IMG/VR virus record: IMGVR_UViG_3300008267_013251
Coordinates: 1-64,000 of that record
Direction: 5' to 3' (one strand)
From: a virus
DNA length: 64,000 bases
Part shown: piece after piece, positions 9,508 through 18,045 of the stretch
Layout of the letters: every line of letters starts with the position of its first letter
How positions within the stretch are numbered: the stretch's first letter is position 1
Made by a program: the position numbers and the translations under genes
Notes under the pieces: model-generated
What the model saw: the letters and a program-made list of their open reading frames with translations, nothing else
Told to the model about the DNA's origin: nothing
The model's database searches: none

Positions 9508-11610
9508 ATGAGCATGAAGCAAGTAGTGCGTGGTGTTATTCCCAAGGGATTTACACATTCTGGCATTCGTCCCTCGAAGCGGGAATTTACCTATCGTGAT
9601 AATCTGAGTGCTGTCAAAGTTGCTGGAGCAAATGGTCGTGGCTATCAAAAAGACGGTGTAGCAAAACTCAAGGGACATCCCCTTACAATTTATGTTGCTC
9701 CTACCGGCAGCGGTAAGACGATTGTTCAAAACACTCTGGCCGGAATTGATCTGGTCACCAATAGCTTCAAGCGCAAACAGCTGTTCATTGCACCGCAGCG
9801 CAATATTGGCAACAATTTTTCCATGGAGTATATTGATTCACAAGGTATCAAGCAGTTTAGTAGAATCGATATCAATGGGTCTGCTTATGAGTGGCAGATT
9901 ACTGAAAATTATTGTGAACTAGTCAATAAGAAGTCTGAAGCCAACATTCGTGCCTTTCTTTTGGCAAAAACTCCATCAACTAAATTTTCCGACCGCATCA
10001 AGCAACTGAAGGTTCTTGATCATGGGCTTGCCGTCTGTTGCTATCCAACTCTAGTAGCGGTATGGAAAAATCTAACTAGTAGTGAAAAAGATTATGTTTC
10101 TCAAACTACAGCTATTAGAATTGATGAGGTACATCACCTGCGACTTGATGGGCTGGATGATGATGGTTGCAACCAGCTGGGCCGTGTTATTCGTGATTTT
10201 ATTGCTCGTAAAGGCCATCTTCATTGCACTACCGCCACTATGTTCCGTGGGGACCGTGCCAGCATTCTAAACAATCTTGATATAGGCCGATTTAAGAAAT
10301 ACAAAGTTGATTGGATGACATTTTGGAAAAGTACGGGAATTGACCGATTGAGCATGAATTTTTCCGCCTTTTCAGATTCTGATGATTTGCTAGGCATTCT
10401 TGAAAAGTCAATCAAAAAAGAAAAGTCACAAAAGCATATTATTATTGTCCCATCGGACAATACTGGTATGTTCAAATATATTGATAAATCAGTTTGGGTG
10501 AAAAAGCTTGTTCGTAAAATGAAAGCAATATATGGAAGCAACCGGGTTCTTGATTTGATTTATAATCAGGATACAGACAAACAAAGGTTGCTATCTGAAA
10601 ATAAGGACTTCGATTGTGTTGTTACATGCATGATTGGCCGGGAGGGAACTGATTGGCCTGCTTGCTCACGGGTGCATAATTTAGTTTTGGATAGAAATGT
10701 TCTGCAACCTATTCAAAAACTAGGTAGAGCAACTCGTCGTTACAAATCCAAGCACAATATTGTTATGACTTGCTATATTGAGCACTTTAATGACTGGGAG
10801 AGTGACGGTGATGAATTGCAAAATAAATTCACAGATTATTTTAATGCAATTCTGGCTATGTCTATCTACGATGATTTATTCTACCCAATTAAACTACCAG
10901 TCATTAAACCACCATTAGAAGCGACTGATAAGGATGATGATGATGATGATCACGGTGATCGTGAAAAAACCGTTGATCTTCAAGATGTTTTTGAGACAGA
11001 AAAATATCATCAGATCAAAACCGAAGTCTATCAACTTGTGACTATGCTTGCCTCAAACGACATCAAGGACGCTGATGAAGTAAAAGAAGAGATTGAGGCT
11101 ATCGTTAAGAAGTACGAGAAGCATATGATTGTTCCAGTACCAAGGGACGAGCTTGTTGCTGCATTGTATATTGATGTTGCAAGGCGTTGTGACACAAAAA
11201 GCAAGAAGATTCGTGCAGAAATCGATGGATACGCCAGCAGCTGGATTCGCAAGATGGGCTTTGAAACAATATTCAAAAAGAATATTGCTGGTAGAAGTTT
11301 CTTTGAGGGTACAGCTAGTACTAAATTGATGCAGCGTATGGGTCGATTTTTCAAGCAACAGCACGATAGGTTCAGCAAAGACAAATTTGTAGATTGGGTC
11401 AAACTGTATGTCAACATATTCCTAGACATGCATGAAAGAATTCCAACGAATGCTGAACTACGAATTATTGTTGATGGACTAAACGCTGCTGCTAAAAAGC
11501 ATGGAAAAATTCCGACTGATCGGAAAATTATTGATCCGATTATGAGAAATGTTGTTCAGAATCCCAAGACAAGGAGGAAAAGTCGTGGCAAAAAAGACAA
11601 AACAACCTGA
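9508..11610 (+). CDS. Superfamily 2 DNA/RNA helicase
   Basis: 700 residues; AGGAGG precedes ATG 9508. Helicase motifs are visible in order: I APTGSGKT (64-71), II DEVH (206-209), III TTAT (241-244), V IGREGTDWP (377-385) and VI QKLGRATRR (403-411). This is an SF2 DExH-type ATPase similar in layout to UvsW or type III restriction translocases. An Asp run (about residues 474-482) separates it from a Lys-rich C-terminal region ending in a basic tail. It probably acts in replication, recombination or transcript unwinding. The 3' end overlaps the next gene by 26 bases. Confidence 0.85.
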   Translation: MSMKQVVRGVIPKGFTHSGIRPSKREFTYRDNLSAVKVAGANGRGYQKDGVAKLKGHPLTIYVAPTGSGKTIVQNTLAGIDLVTNSFKRKQLFIAPQRNIGNNFSMEYIDSQGIKQFSRIDINGSAYEWQITENYCELVNKKSEANIRAFLLAKTPSTKFSDRIKQLKVLDHGLAVCCYPTLVAVWKNLTSSEKDYVSQTTAIRIDEVHHLRLDGLDDDGCNQLGRVIRDFIARKGHLHCTTATMFRGDRASILNNLDIGRFKKYKVDWMTFWKSTGIDRLSMNFSAFSDSDDLLGILEKSIKKEKSQKHIIIVPSDNTGMFKYIDKSVWVKKLVRKMKAIYGSNRVLDLIYNQDTDKQRLLSENKDFDCVVTCMIGREGTDWPACSRVHNLVLDRNVLQPIQKLGRATRRYKSKHNIVMTCYIEHFNDWESDGDELQNKFTDYFNAILAMSIYDDLFYPIKLPVIKPPLEATDKDDDDDDHGDREKTVDLQDVFETEKYHQIKTEVYQLVTMLASNDIKDADEVKEEIEAIVKKYEKHMIVPVPRDELVAALYIDVARRCDTKSKKIRAEIDGYASSWIRKMGFETIFKKNIAGRSFFEGTASTKLMQRMGRFFKQQHDRFSKDKFVDWVKLYVNIFLDMHERIPTNAELRIIVDGLNAAAKKHGKIPTDRKIIDPIMRNVVQNPKTRRKSRGKKDKTT

Positions 11611-12211
11611 TTATCACAAGAGCAAAAGAAAACATGATGCACGGAAAATCATGATTGATCTTTACCGTGCGTCTACAGGTTGTCAAACAATTCCTGAAGA
11701 CAAGCAATACTGGACCTTATGTAATCTCCAGCCTGATGGAGATTGTGTAGGGTTTGGGTCAGAAATCAGTCAGATTCTTTCTGCTGGTCTGATCACAAAA
11801 AAGAATCAATTCCACGGAATTGACAATAATTTAGACTATATTCTGGAAAATAGAAAGGTTCATCCAGATGCGAACTTTTATCATGGTGATTGGAAGAATG
11901 TTGTAAAGTATGAAATGGCCGAAGAATTCAACCCAGCCATAATCTATTTTGATACCATTTACAGTATCGATAATCGAGATTTCATTTCAGACTTGGCAAC
12001 TACCATGAATTATGCAGCACCGGGGACATTCATAGCTGCAAACGCTGTTGCGGAGAAACTCTTTTGCCAAAAGGTGTACTATGACTTGGTCTACAAAAAT
12101 TTGTACAACTTGGTTTGGGAAAAAGATAAATGGAAGCCGATTAAAGGTGAGTACTACTACAGGTCAAACAGACTCATGATGTGTACCCTGTTTTTTATTC
12201 ATTCGGGATGA
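11585..12211 (+). CDS. Class I methyltransferase-like phage protein
   Basis: 208 residues from GTG 11585, chosen because AGGAGG lies about 9 bases upstream and the start is tightly coupled to the helicase gene. FHGIDNNLDYILENRKVHP (a nucleotide-binding acidic loop after a strand), then ANFYHGDW and IIYFDTIY, resemble motifs II-IV of Rossmann-fold SAM-dependent methyltransferases. The glycine-rich motif I is weak (GFGSEISQIL), so activity is uncertain. The target is unknown. Confidence 0.6.
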   Translation: MAKKTKQPDYHKSKRKHDARKIMIDLYRASTGCQTIPEDKQYWTLCNLQPDGDCVGFGSEISQILSAGLITKKNQFHGIDNNLDYILENRKVHPDANFYHGDWKNVVKYEMAEEFNPAIIYFDTIYSIDNRDFISDLATTMNYAAPGTFIAANAVAEKLFCQKVYYDLVYKNLYNLVWEKDKWKPIKGEYYYRSNRLMMCTLFFIHSG

Positions 12212-12219
12212 TTTATATA

Positions 12220-12227
12220 TATAAATA
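12220..12227 (+). promoter_or_regulatory. T4-late-type promoter octamer TATAAATA
   Basis: A perfect TATAAATA lies 13 bases before ATG 12241, with AGAGG between them as a ribosome site. The spacing and sequence match the T4 late-promoter pattern. Function is inferred. Confidence 0.5.
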
Positions 12228-12240
12228 AAAAGAGGACTAT

Positions 12241-12897
12241 ATGAATTACTCATTTTCAAATTGGTTCAATAAAAGAATCACAGAGGATTTTGAAAAAAGT
12301 TTTGGTGTAAAAAACAAATGGGTGACCATAGATTCTACTAACATAGAAAAAGACCCTGATTTGGCTTATGAAATATTTGATCTCATAAATTCTGCCTATA
12401 AAAGCATAGGTGGCCATGCTGATTTTAAATCAGCTAAGGATGTAATCAATGCCTTTAAAAACGGTGAAGTGTCAGTCGCAAAAGCCATAGATGTTGATGC
12501 CGTTCCAGACATGGATGCCGTGACTATTTACAAGCAGCGTTCTGGTGGAAGCAAATCTGTTGCATCTGCTGCAAAATCATCAAGCGATATTGCAAAAAAT
12601 AATTTAATTGCCCATAAAGCTTATGAATTGAAACAACCCGGACACTATGCCGAAGTATCGGACAAACTTGCCAAGATACTTTTAAGCATGGGAGTTCCCG
12701 TAGTAGAGAATCCTGATGTAGTAAACAGCATAATAAACAAAGAAGTTAAATGGTATGGCAATCATCCAGATTTGAGCAAATTGCCACCAAAAGTGGCAGA
12801 AGTATTTGACAAATACAAAGGGTGGTATGGCCGAGTTTTGGGTGATGGACAGCTACATGCAAAAATTATGGTTGGACTGCCAAAGGTAAAACAATAA
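12241..12897 (+). CDS. Conserved phage-type protein (IGGH/GHYAE/GWYGR blocks)
   Basis: 218 residues. The order of blocks (LAYEIFDLINSAYKSIGGH, AIDVDAVPDMDAV, AHKAYELKQPGHYAEVSD, WYGNHP, KGWYGRVLGDGQLHAKIMVG) recalls a conserved protein found in many large phages. I believe it is GNAT-like in parts, but I know no established role. The leader MNYSFSNWFNKRITED resembles the aromatic F-x-xW leader of other putative virion proteins here. The upstream late-promoter octamer supports late expression. Confidence 0.7.
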   Translation: MNYSFSNWFNKRITEDFEKSFGVKNKWVTIDSTNIEKDPDLAYEIFDLINSAYKSIGGHADFKSAKDVINAFKNGEVSVAKAIDVDAVPDMDAVTIYKQRSGGSKSVASAAKSSSDIAKNNLIAHKAYELKQPGHYAEVSDKLAKILLSMGVPVVENPDVVNSIINKEVKWYGNHPDLSKLPPKVAEVFDKYKGWYGRVLGDGQLHAKIMVGLPKVKQ

Positions 12898-12939
12898 ATA
12901 TTTTTGAAGCCGGGGAAAAACAAATAAGAGAAGAATTCA

Positions 12940-13956
12940 ATGAATAATAAAAAAAATAATTTACCCAAATATAAAAATGTGAATATGACCAATGAAAAAG
13001 CATATCCAAATTTCAAATCGCTGATACCAATAAATACAAATACAAAAAATTCGAGCAGTCAAAAAAGTCGTGACAACCTAATTAAAAAGCAAAAAAATAA
13101 AATCAGGCCTACTGTGCCATCTGATTACAATTCATTTATTAAACAACAATCTAGGTCTGCAATACCGTTGCAAAATTTATCAAAAACAGAAAATCTTAGT
13201 GTGCCATTTCAAGTAGAAACAAAAATAACGAATATAAAACTGCATGACAGGCCATACGCTTCAAAAAATACAATTAAAAATAAAGTGACCATCGTAATTC
13301 CAACTCTACAAGTAGTTTTTAACGAAATAACTTTAAAAATGGTCGAGCAAATTTGCCTTAAAACAAAATTTGTTCATGAGGTGATAATAATTAACAATGC
13401 AAACTCAGACATGATGACTGAAAGTTTCAAAAATTATCCCATGGTCAGCGTTGTGAATGATTTGCCAAATTTATATGTCAACTCCGCATGGAACTATGGA
13501 TTATCCAGATGTAATACAGAGTATTATTGTTTGCTGAACGATGATGTTGTTTTCTTTCCAGAGCTACTTGATAGTTTAGTGAAGTTTTTGACTTATAGCC
13601 CACATTTGAATGTTACTACGGTTTCAACTCATGTTTTTAGCCATAGAGAAAAGGCTTTTCACAGACTCGAACACATGACGAAATTTAACGCTAATTTAAC
13701 TCATGAAATCAGACAATATCCAACAAACATCAAACAAGGATGGTTTTTGTTCGGCAGAACCGCTAGCTGGGTTCCAATCGAAATTTCATTTACAGGTGAA
13801 ATTATGAATGGAGATGATTGGATTTTGCAAAGAAATATGGAGCAATATGGCTCGGTGGTTCTGATAAAGAACAATTTATTGATACATGCAGAATCAAGTA
13901 CAGTTCTTACTGTGCAAGATAATATTCAATACATAAAAAAAATAAGCAAACCATAA
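12940..13956 (+). CDS. Family 2 glycosyltransferase with disordered N-terminus
   Basis: 338 residues. The first ~100 residues are Lys/Asn/Ser-rich and probably disordered. From about residue 110 a GT2 domain begins: KVTIVIPTL, EVIIINNAN, NSAWNYGLSRCNTEYYCLLNDDVVF (acidic metal site NDD), later GWFLFGRTASW and a GEIMNGDDW block at the usual catalytic-base position. Donor and acceptor are unknown. It converges with the next minus-strand gene, leaving only 4 bases between stops. Confidence 0.8.
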   Translation: MNNKKNNLPKYKNVNMTNEKAYPNFKSLIPINTNTKNSSSQKSRDNLIKKQKNKIRPTVPSDYNSFIKQQSRSAIPLQNLSKTENLSVPFQVETKITNIKLHDRPYASKNTIKNKVTIVIPTLQVVFNEITLKMVEQICLKTKFVHEVIIINNANSDMMTESFKNYPMVSVVNDLPNLYVNSAWNYGLSRCNTEYYCLLNDDVVFFPELLDSLVKFLTYSPHLNVTTVSTHVFSHREKAFHRLEHMTKFNANLTHEIRQYPTNIKQGWFLFGRTASWVPIEISFTGEIMNGDDWILQRNMEQYGSVVLIKNNLLIHAESSTVLTVQDNIQYIKKISKP

Positions 13957-13960
13957 TTGT

Positions 13961-14620
13961 TCAAATTTTTATAGTCCACTCATTTTTGCTGAACCAATTT
14001 GACTTTATTTTATATAAATCAAGCTCTCTGTAGTATTCTGTTTTTCTATTAATTCCGGTGTTGTAAAAATCTTTTTCACCGCAATCTTTCGGCGGTTGGC
14101 AATAGCCAGACATTGGGTATCTTTGAAATAAAAAATCTTCTTTTTCAACAGCTAGGCTTTTTGATCTCTGCAAACCTTGTACTGTGTAGTCCGTATTCTT
14201 AAGGTCAATTAATTCCTGTTTCGACTCCACAATAAATTCTTTACTATAAAGACCCATAGACATACTTCGTTGACAACTTGTAACAGGCTTGGTTTTAGTT
14301 CCGTGTTCAAATTTCAAATAGTTTGGAAAGAAGTGCCCCCCTACATAACAAGTATCGTGCATCAAGAAAAAGTAATCTGCTTGGTAGTCCAACTCGACCA
14401 TGGCAATCAAGGCAGTAAAATCGAATTCATTGTGTGGAGCAGTAATTATTTCTTCTGGACAGGTTTTGTCTATTTTGTAGTCATCATAACCGCCAGCTTT
14501 TACTATGAGAATGTCTTGTGGTTTTATTAACGGGCAATTTTGATAAATCGAATTCAATAAAAACTTACACGAAATATCAAAGTAATCAACATGGCTTGTG
14601 ATTAATATTTTTGTTAACAT
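13961..14620 (-). CDS. GT-A glycosyltransferase-like protein
   Basis: 219 residues. A strand-helix start (KILITSHVDYFDISCKFLLNSI), DILIVKAGGYDDY and the acidic FFLMHDTCYVGG suggest a small GT-A type fold. SMGLYSKEF and ETPED-like acidic positions later (EKDF) could be acceptor-site elements. There is no full match to a known family. Its start overlaps the upstream stop (TAATG), so it is translated together with the DUF5661-like and DUF5872-like proteins. Confidence 0.6.
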   Translation of the reverse strand: MLTKILITSHVDYFDISCKFLLNSIYQNCPLIKPQDILIVKAGGYDDYKIDKTCPEEIITAPHNEFDFTALIAMVELDYQADYFFLMHDTCYVGGHFFPNYLKFEHGTKTKPVTSCQRSMSMGLYSKEFIVESKQELIDLKNTDYTVQGLQRSKSLAVEKEDFLFQRYPMSGYCQPPKDCGEKDFYNTGINRKTEYYRELDLYKIKSNWFSKNEWTIKI

Positions 14621-14883
14621 TAAAGCTCAATTTTTTTCAACTTTTTGTAATAGTTTTTATCTTCTTCCAGATGCGCTAACGCAATTTTCAAAATCTTGGA
14701 TTCATCACCCTGAATTACATCCAATTTTTTTGATTGCATATGCTCTTGTTCTACAGACATACCATCTTTGATTGCTTGGATATCAAATTTGCTTATATCC
14801 ACTTTGATTTTATCCGCTAAATCTTTTATTTCTGATGTTGAAAATGCTTTTGCCTCATTCAGCAGCCATTCCTTAAATTTCAT
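14620..14883 (-). CDS. DUF5661-like small protein with capsid-targeting-like leader
   Basis: 87 residues. The pattern GMSVEQEHM...ILKIALAHLEEDKNYYKKL matches DUF5661-type proteins (E-x-EH, then kIALaHL-E--YY--L). The start MKFKEWLLNEAKAF resembles T4 capsid-targeting peptides such as MKTYQEFIAEA, with LNE|A as a possible prohead-protease site of (L/I)-x-E type. ATGA and TAATG overlaps link it to both neighbours. Packaging in the head is inferred. Confidence 0.75.
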   Translation of the reverse strand: MKFKEWLLNEAKAFSTSEIKDLADKIKVDISKFDIQAIKDGMSVEQEHMQSKKLDVIQGDESKILKIALAHLEEDKNYYKKLKKIEL

Positions 14884-15329
14884 TTCTTCTCCCAGCTGAT
14901 TGGCTTGCTGCTTTTTTTCTTTTTCTTAGCCGTGTTACACATGCTTAGTGTTGGTCTGCAAGCAGGATATTTTCTCTCTGTACCGGGACCAGTCTTTTGT
15001 CTACCACAGGGAACTAGTTTTCCTTTTTTGCTTGCTTTGCAGTCAATCCAACCTTTACCTTGGTTTCTATCAAACCATCCCTTCAGACCTCGTTCCTTCT
15101 CAAGACCGAATTTTGTTTCATTCAAATATTGCTCAAGTGTTGGAAATTTATTCTCTTTTAGTTTTTTCTTCTTTTTATTTCCCCAATTCTTGGCTCCAAC
15201 TTTACGGCATTTTACTAACGCCCCGCTGGCGTAGGCACTAGGCCAAACACGATACCTTGCTTTTACCTTGTGATAGCAAGCATCTTTTTTACTTTCATCC
15301 AATAGCAGCCATTCTTGTAGTGTTATCAT
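14880..15329 (-). CDS. DUF5872-like basic Cys protein with EWL leader
   Basis: 149 residues, strongly basic. The block KDACYHKVKARYRVWPSAYASG and then KCRKVGAKNWG, the later GWFDRNQGKGWIDC, CGRQ and YPACRPTLSMC recall the DUF5872-type family found in phages and environmental genomes, usually with a metal- or nucleic-acid-binding look. The leader MITLQEWLLLDESKK again has an EWL motif and an L-x-E site (LDE|S). Lys runs (KKKKK, KKKKKSSK) fit DNA binding in a virion. An AATAAATA octamer precedes it. Confidence 0.75.
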   Translation of the reverse strand: MITLQEWLLLDESKKDACYHKVKARYRVWPSAYASGALVKCRKVGAKNWGNKKKKKLKENKFPTLEQYLNETKFGLEKERGLKGWFDRNQGKGWIDCKASKKGKLVPCGRQKTGPGTERKYPACRPTLSMCNTAKKKKKSSKPISWEKK

Positions 15330-15336
15330 AGTAATA

Positions 15337-15344
15337 TATTTATT
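15337..15344 (-). promoter_or_regulatory. Late-promoter-like octamer AATAAATA
   Basis: Seven of eight bases match TATAAATA, 7 bases upstream of ATG 15329. The very short leader leaves little room for a ribosome site, so confidence is limited. Confidence 0.35.
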
Positions 15345-15359
15345 AACAAGACAAACAAT

Positions 15360-16109
15360 TTAGTTATTTTTGATCATTTTAAATATTGGCAAATTTAAAT
15401 GTTCAACTCTTGGGTCAACACTACAAATATGATCATATGGCCAATCATTTTGGATTTTGTAAATTTGGTAGCCAAAACTTGAAATCAACTCGTATATTTC
15501 GTCTGTTGTAACACCAAACTTTTGCAGATGATGCTCTTCGATTTCTATGAAAATGGTTGGCATGTATTTCTTAATAGTGTTTTCTGCGCCTTGCATAATA
15601 AACTTTTCATAACCCTGAGCATCTAATTTTATGAAATCTATTCTGCCAATTTCTAAATCATCTAACTTCGTAGTCTTAATAGTTTCTCCACCAGAACCAA
15701 TGCTCAAAGCGCCCAAATTTACGCATGCTTGCTGATAATCAATTGGCTCCATTGTGAGAACTTGGCCAGATTCATTTCCTAAAGCCAAATTGTAAGTGTA
15801 AGCATTTTGGATATCATTCAGCACTAAATTTGCATTTAATTGTTGGAATAGTAATCGCTGTGGTTCGAAGGCAAATAGCTTGCCATTTAAACCCGTCTTT
15901 TTTGCCATTAAAACGCTGTTGTAACCAAAGTTGGCCCCGATATCAACTAAACATGAGCCAGCGCCTATAAGCTTAATTACCTCGTCAAAATGGGGTTCCC
16001 AAACTCCATCTCTAAGAATGTGCTGGCCAATATAATCAAATTCATAAAAAACAAACTGATTCTGTCTACTTCTAGCTATTATTTGTTTAATCAAGAGTTT
16101 GAGTTCCAA
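15360..16109 (-). CDS. FkbM-family SAM-dependent methyltransferase
   Basis: 249 residues. SAM motif I LVDIGANFGYNS, the acidic FAFEPQ loop, LALGNESG, and the FkbM-typical IDFIKLDAQGYEKFIMQGAENTI and PTIFIEIEE are all present in order. FkbM proteins methylate hydroxyls of sugars or polyketides. In phages and surface-glycan loci they cap or decorate carbohydrates. The start overlaps the small gene upstream (16091-16315) by 19 bases. Confidence 0.88.
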   Translation of the reverse strand: MELKLLIKQIIARSRQNQFVFYEFDYIGQHILRDGVWEPHFDEVIKLIGAGSCLVDIGANFGYNSVLMAKKTGLNGKLFAFEPQRLLFQQLNANLVLNDIQNAYTYNLALGNESGQVLTMEPIDYQQACVNLGALSIGSGGETIKTTKLDDLEIGRIDFIKLDAQGYEKFIMQGAENTIKKYMPTIFIEIEEHHLQKFGVTTDEIYELISSFGYQIYKIQNDWPYDHICSVDPRVEHLNLPIFKMIKNN

Positions 16110-16315
16110 TTTCGGGAAACCTGAATGTTTCCACTAAAATAATATCGTCTGATGAACTCGCATTCAGTCAAAAATATTGAATTCTTTGAAAAGCTGTGAT
16201 TCATGCGAAAGCATCGGCCTTTGCTTTTATTGTAGAAGTGATTGATCGAATGATGAAAACCTGTCGATCCAGTCCAGCAACTCGTAGATGAACAAGACCA
16301 TATTTTATGAATCAT
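16091..16315 (-). CDS. Tiny-array family protein (SCW...CF type)
   Basis: 74 residues, rich in Ser, Asn, Phe and Cys, and not recognisable by family. It has a CW pair (SCWTG) and RCFRMNHSF, the CF-x4-S/F core shared with the tiny genes at 63 kb (LCFEGNSF, HCFPRFQY, YCFIGTKY). ATG follows the upstream stop by 2 bases and the 3' end overlaps the FkbM start, so it is part of a coupled operon. Similarity is by eye. Confidence 0.5.
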   Translation of the reverse strand: MIHKIWSCSSTSCWTGSTGFHHSINHFYNKSKGRCFRMNHSFSKNSIFLTECEFIRRYYFSGNIQVSRNWNSNS

Positions 16316-16317
16316 AT

Positions 16318-16962
16318 TTATCCAAAGTAAGAAAGATAGTTTTTCAATTCTGCAATGTCGTAGAATTTATCATACTTATCACAAGTGTAGCATTTTTTCT
16401 TCCAAAAATAATTGTAGTTTTCATGAAACGGCAAATCTTCTGAACCAAAGTCAATCAGGAAAAACTGATATGTATTGAAGGCTATCCCAAGTAATAACGA
16501 CTTGTTTTTTACTAAATGTGAGTGTTTATCCATTCTTAAATCAATTTTTTTCTGTTTAATCCAATAATCAGTAAAATTGACATAAAGTTCCAAATATCGA
16601 TCATTTAACATAAAATCAGAATCATATTTGATTTGTTTGCTTTTTAGAAAATTTCGTTGTGAATCCGCTCCATTATTTTTCAAATTAAGGTATTTTTTTA
16701 TTACATCTTCTACAAGCCAAGAAACGACTAAATCTCTTGCATATTCAGTAGGTGTTCGACTATCTCTGTTATTAAGGTTGCAGACACTATCTATAAAATC
16801 TTTTTGTTCTTGATTCAAATTTCTATCAATAATATTTTTGAATAAGCAGTATTTTTCTATTTTTGTTTCAGGAAAAAATTCATTGTCATAAACCTGTAAA
16901 AAGTCTCCGAGACTCAGATTGATTTTCTCGCAAAATACTTTTAGTTTTTCTATTTTATCCAC
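16318..16962 (-). CDS. Phage PD-(D/E)XK-like nuclease relative (active site uncertain)
   Basis: 214 residues from GTG 16962. SDFMLNDRYLELYVNFTDYW and then KKIDLRMDKHSHLVKN recall a phage family whose members have an E-x-K signature followed by KIDLRDDK. Here the expected Lys after the Glu is replaced (ELY), so catalysis is doubtful. A YTCDKYDKFYD tail has a single CxxC-like hint. A hairpin at 16964-16993 abuts the start. Confidence 0.5.
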   Translation of the reverse strand: MDKIEKLKVFCEKINLSLGDFLQVYDNEFFPETKIEKYCLFKNIIDRNLNQEQKDFIDSVCNLNNRDSRTPTEYARDLVVSWLVEDVIKKYLNLKNNGADSQRNFLKSKQIKYDSDFMLNDRYLELYVNFTDYWIKQKKIDLRMDKHSHLVKNKSLLLGIAFNTYQFFLIDFGSEDLPFHENYNYFWKKKCYTCDKYDKFYDIAELKNYLSYFG

Positions 16963-16963
16963 A

Positions 16964-16993
16964 AATACCTACCAGCTTTTGCTAGTAGGTATT
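16964..16993 (-). promoter_or_regulatory. Hairpin overlapping ribosome site of the 16962 gene
   Basis: AATACCTAC-c-AGC pairs with GCT-a-GTAGGTATT around a TTTT loop. In minus-strand RNA the 3' arm contains the TAGGT ribosome-site-like sequence, just before GTG 16962. It may be a terminator of the upstream tiny genes that also masks the ribosome site. No T-run follows on the minus strand, so a translational control role is as likely as termination. Confidence 0.45.
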
Positions 16994-17027
16994 GTGTTTT
17001 AATTTGTTTTTTTAATAAAAAATGACA

Positions 17028-17234
17028 TTAAACCCAAAAAGCCCTGAACTGAATACGGCTGTAAACATAAGGTGCGTATGAACTGCCTAATATATGTAAA
17101 GTATAATCTTGATGATTATGCCCATAATGTGAAAGTGTAAAACATTTGCTTTTATGTTGATTGGCATTATTAACAGAAATAGCTCTTTTGCCAAACACGG
17201 AAGAGCAGATGACTGCTGCATTGTGAATTGTCAT
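17028..17234 (-). CDS. Tiny-array family protein (KCFTLSHY core)
   Basis: 68 residues from ATG 17234, which overlaps the upstream stop as TAATG and has GGAGA upstream. His/Asn/Ser/Tyr-rich. KSKCFTLSHY fits the CF-x4-Y core of the 63 kb array proteins. It ends in an aromatic FRAFWV. Start choice rests on the coupling; a longer frame from 17258 exists but lacks support. Function unknown. Confidence 0.55.
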   Translation of the reverse strand: MTIHNAAVICSSVFGKRAISVNNANQHKSKCFTLSHYGHNHQDYTLHILGSSYAPYVYSRIQFRAFWV

Positions 17235-17506
17235 TATATTCTCCATTCTCCAAAACAAATTGATTCAGAAACCACGGGATTTTTGGAAAAGCAGCCACTT
17301 CTCTGGAAGCGCATTATACCGAAGAAAACTTTTTTACTGCCCCACGATGATACAGCATGTTTGCTCTGTTTAGCTCCTTTATCAAAAAAACTAAAAGCAT
17401 ATGACCTATGAGATAGATCAACTGTTCTTTTGGTTTCTTGCCAACTTACTTTCAAAGGTGGTTTGATATCAGTTGCCAAACCATAAAAACTAAAATCATA
17501 TTCCAT
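17234..17506 (-). CDS. KRTVDLSH-family small protein
   Basis: 90 residues. The N-terminal 35 residues (FSFYGLATDIKPPLKVSW, then KRTVDLSH-x-SYAF) are plainly related to the protein at 60474-60800 on the other strand (FSVYGFTTNKPPV...SW, KRTVDLSH-x-SYVF), while the C-termini diverge and are Cys/Phe/Ser-rich. Two copies in separate tiny-gene clusters imply a functional unit. GGAGGCAATA precedes ATG 17506. I know no named family with this motif. Confidence 0.7.
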   Translation of the reverse strand: MEYDFSFYGLATDIKPPLKVSWQETKRTVDLSHRSYAFSFFDKGAKQSKHAVSSWGSKKVFFGIMRFQRSGCFSKNPVVSESICFGEWRI

Positions 17507-17577
17507 ATTATTGCCTCCTGTATACGAACCTGAGACACATTGTACGCAAAAATTTTGAATTGTGTCTACATTAAATT

Positions 17578-18045
17578 ATGCTTGTCGATAAAACATATTG
17601 GGCTACACAATTGCAGCCTCCCTATAGCCCATCAGACGATGATATCAATATTTACATAAAATATAAAATTCAAGGCTCCAGCTTGCTTCTTGGCTGTACA
17701 CATAAACTTTTAATACATACTGATTATCAACTGGATATCGATCCGTGGTTTTTATCTAAAAATGTTATAGTTGGAGATTGGAGAAATAATAAAATATTTT
17801 ATAATAACATCATGGGTGATGGGGTTTTAAACTTTACGGAAGAGCTTACTAATGATGTACTAAAAATGGCATCTACTCATTGTAACCGTTTCGTTGTAAG
17901 ATATTTTAATGAGCGTTTGCCGAACATGAAAATTGCAAATTATTTTACACATCCACATGAGCTTTACATAAAGCCTGATACAATAGAAGACCAATCAGTT
18001 TATTCCTTTTTAATATGGAACTTCCATGCAAAGAATTTCAATTGA
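17578..18045 (+). CDS. Small methyltransferase-like protein
   Basis: 155 residues. SSLLLGCTHKLL, an acidic DYQLDIDPWF, NVIVGDWRN and IMGDGVLNF resemble the strand/loop order of small phage SAM-methyltransferase-like proteins (glycine loop, acidic loop, DGVLNF motif). The glycine-rich loop is degenerate, so enzymatic activity is uncertain. It overlaps the next gene by 20 bases, suggesting joint work with the adenylate-forming enzyme. Confidence 0.5.
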   Translation: MLVDKTYWATQLQPPYSPSDDDINIYIKYKIQGSSLLLGCTHKLLIHTDYQLDIDPWFLSKNVIVGDWRNNKIFYNNIMGDGVLNFTEELTNDVLKMASTHCNRFVVRYFNERLPNMKIANYFTHPHELYIKPDTIEDQSVYSFLIWNFHAKNFN

